64,000 nt of DNA from Methylobacterium sp. (GCA_020252645.1 JADCCN010000008.1:25886-89885), one strand, 5' to 3'. Numbered from the stretch's first letter, positions 52,036 to 61,540 are shown. Program-made: numbers and translations. The notes: generated by a model from the sequence alone, not told the origin.

Positions 52036-52968
52036 ATGCCCCACACCCGATGGCTGCGGACCACCCCCGGATCGCCTTTGACCCTGCCGCCCCACACCCT
52101 CGCCCAACGCGCGCAATTTCGTCTGGAAGCCGCGGCGTTCGATCTTGGTGCGGCCGGAATCCGGGCGCTGGGACCCGATCGCGCCAGCGCGCTCGGCGGG
52201 AGCCTGTGGCGCAAGATCGCGCCGCTGAACAAGCGGCATGCTCGCGCCGAGGGGCATCTGCGCGCGGCCTTCCCGGAGAAATCGGATAACGAGATCGCGA
52301 ACTTGCTGGCCCGGATGTGGGAAAATCTTGGTCGCACCAGCGCGGAGGCTTTCCACCTGCAGGCCCTGATCGGCGCGCAGGATCGCTTCACGATCCGCCC
52401 CGGCTTCTTCGAGGCGATCCGAACCGCGCAATCGCGCGGCGCGGTGTTCGTCTCGCTGCATCTGGGCAATTGGGAGCTGGCTTCGCCGCTGCTGCACCAT
52501 CACGGCCTGCCGGTCGCGGGCGTGTATCAGCGGCTGCGCAATCCGCTGGTGGATGAGCGCGCGACGGATGCGCGCGGGCCCTTCTACGCGCGCGGCCTCT
52601 ACACGAAGGGCAGCGAGACCGCCCGCAAGCTGCTGCGCATTGCGGGCGATGGCGGCAGCGTGACGATCATGGCCGATCTTCGGGATCGGACGGGGCTTCC
52701 GGTGCCCTTCTTCGGCCGGCCTGCGCCCTCCACCATCTTCCCGGCATTGCTGGCGCGCGGGCGGGATGTCCCGCTCTTTGCCGGCGTGGTCGCGCGGCAG
52801 AACGGCGCAACCTTCGAGGCCGATCTGGTGGAGATCCCCGTGCAGCGGACGCAGGATCGCGAGGCGGACCTCTGGGAGACCACGGCCGCCATCCAGCGCC
52901 AGTTCGAGCAATTCATTCGCGCCCGCCCTGGCCAGTGGATGTGGGGCCATCGCCGCTGGCAGCGCTGA
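52036..52968 (+). CDS. Lipid A biosynthesis acyltransferase family protein (LpxL/HtrB-like)
   Basis: 310-residue inner-membrane-associated acyltransferase adding a secondary acyl chain to lipid A. The catalytic HxxxxE motif is seen as HLGNWE (VFVSLHLGNWELAS near residue 140), and the second block is VTIMADLRDRTGLPVPFFGR. The C-terminal IRARPGQWMWGHRRW is typical. Unlike E. coli LpxL, no strong N-terminal membrane anchor is evident. It precedes hspQ by 69 bp. Confidence 0.87.
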   Translation: MPHTRWLRTTPGSPLTLPPHTLAQRAQFRLEAAAFDLGAAGIRALGPDRASALGGSLWRKIAPLNKRHARAEGHLRAAFPEKSDNEIANLLARMWENLGRTSAEAFHLQALIGAQDRFTIRPGFFEAIRTAQSRGAVFVSLHLGNWELASPLLHHHGLPVAGVYQRLRNPLVDERATDARGPFYARGLYTKGSETARKLLRIAGDGGSVTIMADLRDRTGLPVPFFGRPAPSTIFPALLARGRDVPLFAGVVARQNGATFEADLVEIPVQRTQDREADLWETTAAIQRQFEQFIRARPGQWMWGHRRWQR

Positions 52969-53037
52969 CGCCCCCCTTCAAGGCTCTTGAGGTGGCGAAA
53001 AAACCTCCTAGATTAGGTTCGTGCGAGGTTTGGAGCC

Positions 53038-53385
53038 ATGAAAGACAGTCAAGGCAAGTTCGTTGAGGCGAAGTTCGCGATCGGACAGGTGGTGCGCCAC
53101 CGGTTCTACCCGTTTCGCGGCGTGATTTTCGATGTCGATCCGGAATTCGCCAATTCCGAGGAATGGTGGCTCTCGATCCCCGAGCATCTTCGCCCGCGGA
53201 AGGACCAGCCCTTCTACCACCTCTTCGCCGAGAACGCGGAGACCGAATACATCGCCTATGTCTCCGAGCAGAACCTGCTCATCGATGACAGCGACCGGCC
53301 GCTGCGGCATCCGCAGATCCAGGACCATTTCCGCAAGCAGCATGATGGGCATTTCCGCGCAAAGAACAACGCGATGATGCACTGA
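53038..53385 (+). CDS. hspQ: Heat shock protein HspQ
   Basis: Small hemimethylated-DNA-binding/YccV-like protein, known as a protease-specificity factor (Lon/ClpS pathway) in enterobacteria. 115 residues; conserved segments are FAIGQVVRHRFYPFRGVIFD and EEWWLSIPEHLRPRKDQPFY, then YVSEQNLLIDDSDRPLRHP. Length is typical. Followed by a strong terminator. Assignment by sequence is clear; the alphaproteobacterial role is less known. Confidence 0.92.
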   Translation: MKDSQGKFVEAKFAIGQVVRHRFYPFRGVIFDVDPEFANSEEWWLSIPEHLRPRKDQPFYHLFAENAETEYIAYVSEQNLLIDDSDRPLRHPQIQDHFRKQHDGHFRAKNNAMMH

Positions 53386-53414
53386 TCGCGGCCCCTGCCG
53401 GCCTCCGGACATGA

Positions 53415-53440
53415 AAAACCGGCTGTTTGCAGCCGGTTTT
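53415..53440. terminator. Bidirectional rho-independent terminator
   Basis: Perfect 11-bp stem AAAACCGGCTG-TTTG-CAGCCGGTTTT with A and T runs on the outer sides, 30 bp after the hspQ stop and 27 bp after the stop of the convergent ialB-like gene. Suited to end transcription from both sides. Confidence 0.9.
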
Positions 53441-53466
53441 CCTGTCTCCGGAAGGAGCGCGCAGGC

Positions 53467-54180
53467 TTATTGCGGCTGGCCCTGGCGCTGGCGCACCATT
53501 TCCTCGCCGCGGCGCTTCAGGTCGTCCACACCGGGCGCCGGAGCCGCGCCACCCTGCTGCTGACGGCGGACTTCCTCCTCCTGCAGCTTCTGGATCGCCG
53601 CGCGATCAAGGCCGGCGCTGTCATAGATCCGGGCGAAGCCGGCGAGCGGAAGTTCGAAATTCACTTCCTGCTGAACCTGGTTCTGCATGTCGATGCGCAG
53701 TTTGCTGCCCTTCTTGATCGCGTTGATGGCCGCCTCGTTGAGTTCGACCTCGATATAGCAGCCTTCCTGCGAGCAGAGCTGGAAACGGCCGGCGATCGGG
53801 TTGAGCCCCTCGGTCGACAGGCGCACGCCCGGCGGGATCATGAAGGTCAGCGGAACGACGAGGCGCGCGAAGCGGCGCGGATCATCCTTCACCTGATAGA
53901 CGGCGATGCCCATCACCGGCTGGTTGTTCTCGGCCACGAATTCACGCGAGGTGAGGCAGACGGTCCTCTTGGCGGCCGGGTCCTCGTCGCAGACCTTCAC
54001 CCAATCGGGCTGGCCGGGCGAAGCCTTCAGCGGCACCTTCACCGCCGCGGGCGCCTGCGGGGGCGCCGCCGGCGCCGGAGGCGGAGCCGGCTGAGCGGGG
54101 CGCTGCCCCTGCGCCTGGGCACTAAAGGACGCAAGGCCGAAAACGATGGCGAGAGCCAGGGGGGCGAAGCGGAGCTTCAT
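53467..54180 (-). CDS. Invasion-associated locus B (IalB)-family exported protein
   Basis: 237 residues with a signal peptide MKLRFAPLALAIVFGLASFS-AQAQ, then a Pro/Ala-rich linker (about 25-48), and an IalB domain from about 55: WVKVCDEDPAAKRTVCLTSR with paired cysteines, VPLTFMIPPGVRLSTEG and FQLCSQEGCYIEVELNEAAI. The C-terminal tail is rich in Gln/Arg. The family was named in Bartonella and is common in non-pathogenic Hyphomicrobiales as a periplasmic protein; no invasion role is implied. Confidence 0.88.
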   Translation of the reverse strand: MKLRFAPLALAIVFGLASFSAQAQGQRPAQPAPPPAPAAPPQAPAAVKVPLKASPGQPDWVKVCDEDPAAKRTVCLTSREFVAENNQPVMGIAVYQVKDDPRRFARLVVPLTFMIPPGVRLSTEGLNPIAGRFQLCSQEGCYIEVELNEAAINAIKKGSKLRIDMQNQVQQEVNFELPLAGFARIYDSAGLDRAAIQKLQEEEVRRQQQGGAAPAPGVDDLKRRGEEMVRQRQGQPQ

Positions 54181-54416
54181 GCGAAAATCGTCCTCTTTTC
54201 CAGTTCCGGCCAAGTTTTCTTCCGGCCAGGCTTCCGCGTGCCGACCCTGCCGGATGCGACGTTTGCTTAAGCGCGTTTGCGGATTTTTCGCAACCCCCGG
54301 GACGGGAGAATCGTCGCGAAACCCTTGTCTGTCACTCAGGGTCGAATGCGGCTGAAGCATGACGTTTCCGCCGCGCCTGCATGGCATCCGGGCGCGCGAC
54401 TGCTTATTCTCACGGC

Positions 54417-56255
54417 ATGAAAAATCGCCGAATCAGGAATCAAGGACCGAATCGCCGGGCAGTTCTCGCGGGGCTTGGCGCGAGTGCCGCCGCCCTGCCC
54501 GCCTCCCCCCGCCTTTGGGCCGAGGATGCGCCCCACCGCCACGGCATCGCGATGCATGGCGAGCCGGACCTGCCGGCAGGCTTCCCGCATTTGCCCTATG
54601 CGAACCCGAATGCGCCCAAGGGCGGCCTGCTGCGCCAGGCGATCGCCGGTTCGTTCGACACGCTCAATTCCATGAGCGTGCGCGGCAATGCGCCGGCGGT
54701 GATGGTGCCCTACATCGTTCAGCCGCTGATGATGCGCTCGCAGGACGAGCCCTTCACGCTTTACGGCCTGCTCGCGGAAAGCGTGGCGACCCCGCCGGAC
54801 CGGTCCTTCGTCGAGTTCCGCATCAATGCGCGCGCGCGCTTTGCGGATGGCAAGCCGGTGACGGCCGCCGATGTCGCGTTTTCGTGGAAGCTCTTCACCG
54901 AGCGGGGCCGCCCGAATTACCGCCGCAACGCCGAGAAGATCGCGCGGATCGAGATCCGCGACGAGCGCACCATCCGCTTCACCTTCAAGGCGGCGAATGA
55001 TCTCGAATTCCCGCTCATCATCGGCCTGATGCCGGTTCTGCCCGCCCATGCCACGGAGCCAGAGCGCTTCGAGAACATGGGCTTCAATGCCTTTCTCGGC
55101 TCCGGCCCCTACAGGCTCGAAGCGGTGGAACCCGGCACGTCGATCACGCTTCAGCGGCGGGCGGATTACTGGGGCGCGGATTGGCCCGCCCATCGCGGGC
55201 TCTACAATTTCGATACCCTCAGGTTCGAATTCTTCCGCGATTCCAACACGCAGTTCGAAGCCTTCAAGACCGGGCTCATCGATTTCCGGGCCGAGATCGA
55301 CCCCGCAAAATGGCTGAACGGCTATGACATCCCCGCGTTGCGCGACGGGCGGATCGAGCGGCATACCGTGCCGATCAACGCGCCGAAGGGCATGTCGGGC
55401 TTCATCTTCAACACGCGGCGCGTGCCCTTCTCCGACATTCGCGTGCGCGAGGCGATGCTCTCGCTCTTCGATTTCGAATGGCTCAACGCGAACCTGTTCT
55501 CGGGGGTCTATCGCCGCACCGGCTCGTTCTTCGATGAGAGCGACCTCTCTTTTCGGGGCAATCCGCTCTCGGAGCGCGAGATCGCGCTGGTGGGGCCGGA
55601 ACTTGCCGCGCTGCCCCCGGCCATCCGCGACGGGAGCTGGGCCCCGCCGAAGACCGACGGCTCGGGCCGGGACCGGGTGGTGATGCGCCGCGCGATCGAA
55701 CTCCTGCGTGAGGCGGGCTATGCCATCCGCGATGGCGTGATGACCCATTCCGGGGGCCAGCCGCTATCCTTCGAGATCCTCGTTACGACCCGCGAGAAGG
55801 AACGCATCGCGCTGGCCTTCGCGGATACGCTCAGGCAGGTGGGAATCCGCCCGAACATCCGGCTGGTCGACAGTTCGCAATACTGGGCCCGGCTCAAGGA
55901 CAAGCTGTTCGATTGCATCATCGAGGGCTTTGTCGTGGGCGCCTCACCCGGGCAGGAGCAGGTCAATCGCTGGAGTTCGATCGCGGCCGACCAGCCGGGC
56001 ACGCTCAACTGGGCGGGCGTGCGATCGCCTGTGGTCGACCGCGCCTTGTCGGCGATGCTCGCGGCAAGATCGCGAGAAGATTTCACGGCGTCCGTGCGGG
56101 CGCTCGATCGCCTGCTGGTCGCGGGCCATTACGTGCTGCCGCTCTACCACCTTTCGGAGCGCTGGCTGGCGCGGTGGAGCCATATTCGCTGGCCAGAACG
56201 GCTCCCGCGCTATGATCTGACGGTGGAACTCTTCTGGTTTGAGGCGAATCGATAG
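54417..56255 (+). CDS. Extracellular solute-binding protein family 5 (peptide/microcin-C-type, YejA-like)
   Basis: 612-residue periplasmic receptor of an oligopeptide-type ABC importer. The twin-Arg-like signal is NRRAVLAGLGASAAALPASP. The mature part includes HGIAMHGEPDLPAGFPHLPY and ANPNAPKGGLLRQAIAGSFD, then FADGKPVTAADVAFSWKLF, the family 5 signature as in YejA. No permease or ATPase gene is adjacent here, so the partner genes must be elsewhere or it is an orphan. The AMP-binding-like gene follows after 12 bp. Confidence 0.88.
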   Translation: MKNRRIRNQGPNRRAVLAGLGASAAALPASPRLWAEDAPHRHGIAMHGEPDLPAGFPHLPYANPNAPKGGLLRQAIAGSFDTLNSMSVRGNAPAVMVPYIVQPLMMRSQDEPFTLYGLLAESVATPPDRSFVEFRINARARFADGKPVTAADVAFSWKLFTERGRPNYRRNAEKIARIEIRDERTIRFTFKAANDLEFPLIIGLMPVLPAHATEPERFENMGFNAFLGSGPYRLEAVEPGTSITLQRRADYWGADWPAHRGLYNFDTLRFEFFRDSNTQFEAFKTGLIDFRAEIDPAKWLNGYDIPALRDGRIERHTVPINAPKGMSGFIFNTRRVPFSDIRVREAMLSLFDFEWLNANLFSGVYRRTGSFFDESDLSFRGNPLSEREIALVGPELAALPPAIRDGSWAPPKTDGSGRDRVVMRRAIELLREAGYAIRDGVMTHSGGQPLSFEILVTTREKERIALAFADTLRQVGIRPNIRLVDSSQYWARLKDKLFDCIIEGFVVGASPGQEQVNRWSSIAADQPGTLNWAGVRSPVVDRALSAMLAARSREDFTASVRALDRLLVAGHYVLPLYHLSERWLARWSHIRWPERLPRYDLTVELFWFEANR

Positions 56256-56267
56256 AGGATATGTTTC

Positions 56268-57503
56268 ATGACCGGTTCTCTTCGCTCCTCGCCTCCTGAT
56301 TTTGCGCGCAATGCGCTCGCCGAACCCTGGAATCTGCTGACGGTGAGCGGGCTTGCGACCACAGCCGCGGCCGCCAACCCCGACCGTCTTTTCCTGCGCG
56401 ATTGCTTCAACCGCGAGGATTGGGATGGCAACCTGCCGCGCGCGTTGAGTTTCGACGATTTCCGGCGCGAGGCGGAATTCTTCGCGGGTCAGCTTGAGAC
56501 CCTGGGCATTGTGGCGGGGGATCGCGCTCTCATCCTGATGCCGAATGTGGCAGAGGCGGCCATAACCATCGTGGGCTGCCTCATGGCCGGCATCACACCG
56601 GCTCTTGCGCCGGTCGAGGAAAACATCGACACCCTGCGCGCGGCCTGCGAGCGCATCAGCGCCACCGCGATCATCACCACCGGCAGGCTCGAGGAGCTGC
56701 GCCCGGCGGAGATTGCCCGCCAGATCGCCGCCCGCGCGATTTCCGTGCGTCTCGTCGCGGCCTATGGCCACAAGCTGCCGGATGGCGTGATCTCGCTCGA
56801 TGGCTGGTCCGAGCAGGATGTCGACGCCAACCCCAACCGTCCCGTGCGCAAGCAGGAAGCCGAAGGTCTCATTACCTTCTCGGTCCATGCGAAGGGCGTG
56901 CTGGCCCATATCCGCACCGAGGCGCAGGTATTCGCGGATGCCCTCGCCGTGGCGACCCGCCACAAGCTCGGCCGCGAGCAGAACCTGGTCTCCACCATGC
57001 ACGCCACGGGCTCCGCGGCCTTCGCAGCCGGCTTGCTGATGCCGTTGTTTCAGGGCGCGACCATCGAACTCGTCGGCCCGTTCACGGCTGCCCGCCTGCG
57101 CAACGCGCTTCGGCGCGCGGGCGAAAAGCCGGCCCTGCTGGCGCCGGCATCCCTCTTGCCGCTGCTGCGGGAATCGCTGCGGCGCGAGAAGGGTCTCGCC
57201 GGCCTCGGGAGCCTCGTTTCGGTGATGCGCCCGGGCATGGAGCTGGTGGAAACGGCGAGTGAGTTTCCGTTTCCCGTCGTGCCGGTCTTCGATCTCCACG
57301 AGCGGGCGATCCTGGCACCGGAGGGCCTGCCCATGAGCCTTGCCGACCTGATGGGCAGCCACCAGCACCCGATGGAAGCGGTGCTGACGGAAGACCAGCC
57401 CTACCTCATGATTTCGGAAGGCGATGATGGCGTGGCCCGCGCCTTCGGTTTCGCGGCTTCGGACGTGGTGGCCCGCGCCGGCACGGTGAACGAAGCGGCC
57501 TAA
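56268..57503 (+). CDS. Degenerate AMP-binding (acyl-CoA synthetase-like) protein
   Basis: 411-residue relative of the ANL superfamily N-terminal domain. The early region is well kept (LGIVAGDRALILMPNVAEAA, then GCLMAGITPALAPVEENI). Where a Thr/Ser/Gly-rich phosphate loop and PKG motif are expected (residues 201-214), the sequence reads LITFSVHAKGVLAH. The C-terminal subdomain with the catalytic Lys is missing, and the protein is shorter than the usual 500 or more. Likely non-adenylating. Co-directional with the preceding binding protein, 12 bp apart. Eroded enzyme or repurposed protein. Confidence 0.72.
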   Translation: MTGSLRSSPPDFARNALAEPWNLLTVSGLATTAAAANPDRLFLRDCFNREDWDGNLPRALSFDDFRREAEFFAGQLETLGIVAGDRALILMPNVAEAAITIVGCLMAGITPALAPVEENIDTLRAACERISATAIITTGRLEELRPAEIARQIAARAISVRLVAAYGHKLPDGVISLDGWSEQDVDANPNRPVRKQEAEGLITFSVHAKGVLAHIRTEAQVFADALAVATRHKLGREQNLVSTMHATGSAAFAAGLLMPLFQGATIELVGPFTAARLRNALRRAGEKPALLAPASLLPLLRESLRREKGLAGLGSLVSVMRPGMELVETASEFPFPVVPVFDLHERAILAPEGLPMSLADLMGSHQHPMEAVLTEDQPYLMISEGDDGVARAFGFAASDVVARAGTVNEAA

Positions 57504-57505
57504 GC

Positions 57506-57702
57506 GAAACCGGGCCTGCCCGGGTTTCGCTCATGCAGGAAAACCCACGAAACCGGGCCTGCCCGGGTTTCGCTCATGCAGGAAAACCCACGAAACCGGG
57601 CCTGCCCGGGTTTCGCTCATGCAGGAAAACCCACGAAACCGGGCCTGCGCGGGTTTCGCTCATGCAGGAAAACCCACGAAACCGGGCCTGCGCGGGTTTC
57701 GC
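57506..57702. repeat. 43-bp tandem repeat array of hairpin units
   Basis: Four complete units (57506, 57549, 57592, 57635) plus a 25-bp partial fifth. The unit begins GAAACCGGGCCTGCCCGGGT and ends CAGGAAAACCCAC. Each contains the imperfect hairpin GAAACC-GGGC-CTG-GCCCGGGTTTC-like core. Units 1-3 read CTGCCCGGG; units 4-5 read CTGCGCGGG. The array fills the gap between the convergent AMP-binding-like gene and mfd. There are no variable spacers, so it is not a CRISPR array. Confidence 0.92.
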
Positions 57703-57722
57703 GCAGGAGAGCCCGGCCCGCC

Positions 57723-60700
57723 TTACTTCCGCGTCTGTGCGATCTGTGCGATCTCGCCGAGGATTTTCCGGGTTGCCTTCAGGCGGATGCCCGCATTCTC
57801 GAAAGCTCCGGCGAAGACGATGCGCATGTCCGGCCTGACCTTCGCGGTCGGCCCCTTCTCGCTCACATATTTGACGAGCCCGTTGGGATTCGCGAAGGCA
57901 TTGCCGCGGAACGAGAGGATGATGCCCTTGGGGCCCGCCTCGACCTTTTCGATGTTCGCGCGGCGGCAGAGCAGCTTGATCGAGACGATCGCCATCAGAT
58001 GCCCGATTTCCGGCGGCAGCGGTCCGAAGCGGTCGATCATCTCGGCGGCGAAACCTTCGATCTCCTGCTCGCTCTCGAGCTGGCTCAGGCGGCGATAGAG
58101 GCCCATCCGCAGGTCGAGATCGGCGATATAATCCTCGGGGATGAGCACCGGCGTGCCGATGGAGATGGTCGGCGACCAGGCTTCCTCGTCCGGCAGTTCC
58201 TGCCCCGCCCTGAGCGCGGCGACCGCCTCCTCCAGCATCTGCTGGTAGAGCTCGTAGCCGACTTCCCTGATATGCCCGGATTGCTCGTCTCCGAGCAGAT
58301 TGCCCGCGCCGCGCAGGTCGAGATCGTGGCTCGCGAGCTGGAAGCCCGCGCCCAGGGTATCGAGCGATTGCAGCACCTTGAGGCGCGATTCGGCGCCCCT
58401 GGTCAGCGTGCGGTTCACCGGCAGGGTGAAGAGCGCGTAGGCGCGCGTCTTCGAACGGCCCACCCGCCCCCTGAGCTGATAGAGCTGCGCGAGGCCGAAC
58501 ATATCCGCGCGATGCACGATGAGCGTGTTCGCCGTGGGGATGTCGAGGCCGCTTTCCACGATCGTGGTCGAGAGGAGCACATCGAATTTCCCGTCATAGA
58601 AATCGCTCATGACCTCTTCGAGATCGCCTGCCGCCATCTGGCCATGGCCGACACCGACGCGCACTTCCGGCACGTGCCGTTCCAGGAAATCCCGCACCTC
58701 GCCGAGGTCGTCGATGCGGGGCACGACATAGAAGGATTGCCCGCCGCGATAGCGCTCGCGCAGCAAGGCCTCGCGCACCACGAGCGGATCGAAGGGCGTC
58801 ACGAAGCTGCGCACCGCGAGGCGATCCACCGGCGGGGTCGCGATGATCGACAGTTCGCGCACGCCCGTCAGCGCGAGTTGCAAAGTGCGCGGAATGGGCG
58901 TGGCCGAGAGCGTGAGCACATGCACTTCGGCGCGCAACTCCTTCAGCCGCTCCTTGTGGGACACGCCGAAATGCTGCTCCTCGTCGATGATGAGCAGGCC
59001 CAGATCCTTGAAACGGATCGCTTTTCCGAGCAAGGCGTGGGTTCCCACCACCACATCCACCGTGCCATCGGCGAGGCCATCCTTCGCAGCCTTGAGATCA
59101 GCGGGCGAAACCAGGCGCGAGGCATGCGCGACCTTCAGCGGCAGGCCCTGGAAGCGGCTCTGCACCGTGCGGAAATGCTGGCGCGCGAGAAGCGTCGTCG
59201 GCACGACGATCGCCACCTGCTTGCCCGCCATGGCCGCGACGAAGGCCGCGCGGAGCGCCACTTCCGTCTTGCCGAAACCGACATCGCCGCAGATCAGGCG
59301 ATCCATCGGCCGGCCCGCATCGAGATCCGCGAGCGTCGCGTCGATCGCCGCCTGCTGGTCCTCCGTCTCCTCGAAGGGGAAACGCGTCACGAATTCCTCG
59401 TAAGCGCCTTCGGGGGCTGTGAGCTTCGGCGCCGCGCGCGTCAGGCGCTGTGCGGCGACCTTGATGAGCGCGCGCGCCATGTCGCGGATGCGTGCCTTCA
59501 GCTTCGCCTTGCGCGCCTGCCAGGCCGCGCCGCCGAGGCGATCAAGCTGCGCCTCGGTCTCCTCCGAGCCATATCGCGTGAGGAGTTCGATGTTCTCCAC
59601 CGGCAGTAACAGCTTGTCGCCACCCGCATAATGGAGTTCGAGGCAATCATGCGGCGCGCCGGTGACCGTGATGGTCTGGAGCTGGATGAACCGCCCGATT
59701 CCGTGATCGACATGCACCACGAGATCGCCGGCCTTGAGGCTGGTGAGTTCGGTGATGAAATCCTTCGCCCGCTTCTGCGTGCGCTTGGGGCGTGTCATGC
59801 GCTCGCCGAGAATGTCCTCCTCGGCGATGAGGGTCAGATCCGGCGTCTCGAACCCTTCGGAGATCGCAACCGCGAAATAGCCCACGGTATCGGCGGGAAG
59901 CGTGCCGAGTGCTGCGAAATTCGGCAAGGGCACATGCTTCGTCACGCCATGATCCGCCAGAACATGCGTGAGGCGATCGCGCGAGCCTTCCGAGGCCGCG
60001 GCGATCACCACCTTGCGGCCCGCGCGCTGGCTCTCGCGGATATGGCTGGCTGTGGCATCGAACAGGTTCGCCCTGGGGTCGAGCCGCTCGGGGGCGAAAT
60101 CGCGACCCTTGCGCATGCCCGCATGGATGGCGGCCACGCCGCCGCCGGGAGCGGTCTCGAAGCTCGAAAGCGCAATCGCATCGGTGGCCAAAGCCGCCCA
60201 TTCCGAGCGCGAGAGATAGAGCGCATCGACCGGCAGCGGGCGATAAGGCACGCCAGGCACATTTTCTTCGAGCGCGGTGCGCCGCGCCTCGTGGTAATCC
60301 TCGATCTGCCTGAAGCGCTCCTCGACCGCCGCTTCGGCCTCACGGTCGAGGATCAGGTTCGCGCCAGGCAGATAGGCATCGAAACGTTCGAGCCTCTCGT
60401 GGAAGAGCGGCAGCCAATGCTCCATGCCCACATGCCGGCGGCCTTCGCTGACATGTTCATAGAGCGTATCGCCGCGAAGATTGGCGCCGAATTCAGCGAG
60501 ATAGCCCTGCCGGAAGCGGCGGATCGCGTCGCTTGTGAGCTGGAACTCGCTCATCGGCACAAGATCGAGCCGGCGGAGCGTCGCATGCGTGCGCTGCGTT
60601 TCGGCATCGAAGGCGCGGATCGATTCGAGGGTATCGCCAAAGAAATCAAGCCGCACGGGATCGCCGAAACCGGGCGGAAAAAGATCCACGAGGCCGCCGC

Positions 60701-61244
60701 GCATCGCGAATTCGCCAACATCGCGCACGGTGGAGGTGCGGTTATAGCCGTTGGCCTCCGCCCATTGCGCGATCGTTTCGAGATGGATCGCGTTGCCCGG
60801 TGCGGCCGAAAAGCTCTGCCTTGCCACGAAATCGCGCGGCGGCAGGCGCTGAAGCACGGCATTCACGCTTGCGATCACAAGGCGCGGACGATCCCCGCCG
60901 CGCGTGCGCACGAGCCGCGCGAGCGCTTCCATGCGCCGCGCCAGCACGCCGGCATTGGGCGAGGCGCGATCATAGGGCTGGCAATCCCAGGCCGGCAGGC
61001 CGATGATCTCGATCTCCGGGAAGAGCGCGCCGAGCGCGCCCTGCACTTCCGCCTGTCGCAGGCCATCGCGCGCGACGAACAGCGCCAGAGCGGGCTGATC
61101 CGCCCCGCTCGCCTGCTTCAGCCGCGCGATCTCGGCCAGCACAAGTGCCAGCGCACCATCGGCGACGCCGCCGATGCGCAGGGAATCATGCTTTTCGAGC
61201 GCGTGCGCGAGGCTCGCAGTCGGCAGGGGCGGAAAAAGCGGCAT
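57723..61244 (-). CDS. mfd: Transcription-repair coupling factor
   Basis: ATP-dependent translocase that removes stalled RNA polymerase and recruits UvrA. 1173 residues from ATG 61244, overlapping the sdhE stop (TGATG); a TTG one codon upstream is unlikely. Order of domains: UvrB-like N-terminal region; CarD-type polymerase-interacting domain (GDLVVHVDHGIGRFIQLQTI); RecG-like helicase with Walker A GDVGFGKTEVAL and IIDEEQHFGVSHKERLK; and a C-terminal UvrA-binding-masking domain (VRPDMRIVFAGAFE). Full length and intact. Confidence 0.97.
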   Translation of the reverse strand: MPLFPPLPTASLAHALEKHDSLRIGGVADGALALVLAEIARLKQASGADQPALALFVARDGLRQAEVQGALGALFPEIEIIGLPAWDCQPYDRASPNAGVLARRMEALARLVRTRGGDRPRLVIASVNAVLQRLPPRDFVARQSFSAAPGNAIHLETIAQWAEANGYNRTSTVRDVGEFAMRGGLVDLFPPGFGDPVRLDFFGDTLESIRAFDAETQRTHATLRRLDLVPMSEFQLTSDAIRRFRQGYLAEFGANLRGDTLYEHVSEGRRHVGMEHWLPLFHERLERFDAYLPGANLILDREAEAAVEERFRQIEDYHEARRTALEENVPGVPYRPLPVDALYLSRSEWAALATDAIALSSFETAPGGGVAAIHAGMRKGRDFAPERLDPRANLFDATASHIRESQRAGRKVVIAAASEGSRDRLTHVLADHGVTKHVPLPNFAALGTLPADTVGYFAVAISEGFETPDLTLIAEEDILGERMTRPKRTQKRAKDFITELTSLKAGDLVVHVDHGIGRFIQLQTITVTGAPHDCLELHYAGGDKLLLPVENIELLTRYGSEETEAQLDRLGGAAWQARKAKLKARIRDMARALIKVAAQRLTRAAPKLTAPEGAYEEFVTRFPFEETEDQQAAIDATLADLDAGRPMDRLICGDVGFGKTEVALRAAFVAAMAGKQVAIVVPTTLLARQHFRTVQSRFQGLPLKVAHASRLVSPADLKAAKDGLADGTVDVVVGTHALLGKAIRFKDLGLLIIDEEQHFGVSHKERLKELRAEVHVLTLSATPIPRTLQLALTGVRELSIIATPPVDRLAVRSFVTPFDPLVVREALLRERYRGGQSFYVVPRIDDLGEVRDFLERHVPEVRVGVGHGQMAAGDLEEVMSDFYDGKFDVLLSTTIVESGLDIPTANTLIVHRADMFGLAQLYQLRGRVGRSKTRAYALFTLPVNRTLTRGAESRLKVLQSLDTLGAGFQLASHDLDLRGAGNLLGDEQSGHIREVGYELYQQMLEEAVAALRAGQELPDEEAWSPTISIGTPVLIPEDYIADLDLRMGLYRRLSQLESEQEIEGFAAEMIDRFGPLPPEIGHLMAIVSIKLLCRRANIEKVEAGPKGIILSFRGNAFANPNGLVKYVSEKGPTAKVRPDMRIVFAGAFENAGIRLKATRKILGEIAQIAQTRK

Positions 61245-61540
61245 CAAAACGCGATGGGCTTGTCATGCGTATGGAACGCACGAAGCGCCTGAAAGACCGG
61301 CGTGTCGTAATTCGCCGCAACCTCTTCCTTGCCGGTGATCCAGGCGAAGAGATCGCGATCGGGCACCTCGATCAGAGCCTCGAAGAGGTCAAGCTCGGCG
61401 TTGCTCATCGCGTCGATGGCCTTCTCTGCATATTGGCCCATCAGCAGGTCCATCTCTCGCGTGCCGCGATGCCAGGCACGGAAAAGGATGCGCTTGCGGC
61501 GCGGATCAAGACCATCGGTGGAACGCGCAAGGCCGGTCAC
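61244..61540 (-). CDS. sdhE: Succinate dehydrogenase assembly factor 2 (FAD assembly factor)
   Basis: Small protein promoting covalent flavinylation of succinate dehydrogenase. 98 residues when started at GTG 61540, which has GGAG six bases upstream and gives the usual family length; a longer ATG frame (61642) would run into the recG promoter region. Motifs are RILFRAWHRGTREMDLLMGQ with the conserved RGxxE, and DRDLFAWITGKEEV. Translationally coupled to mfd and divergent from recG, an arrangement common in Hyphomicrobiales. Confidence 0.9.
   Translation of the reverse strand: MTGLARSTDGLDPRRKRILFRAWHRGTREMDLLMGQYAEKAIDAMSNAELDLFEALIEVPDRDLFAWITGKEEVAANYDTPVFQALRAFHTHDKPIAF

Noticed and set aside
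57506..57702. CRISPR array
   Set aside because: The direct repeats are immediately contiguous with no unique spacers, and no cas gene is nearby.
57576..59609. 677-codon plus-strand frame starting in the 43-bp repeats and running antisense to mfd
   Set aside because: The start is a repeat-derived peptide and the remainder is the shadow of a complete mfd gene.
59631..61292. 553-codon plus-strand frame over the 5' half of mfd
   Set aside because: No recognisable domain and no ribosome-binding site; antisense shadow.
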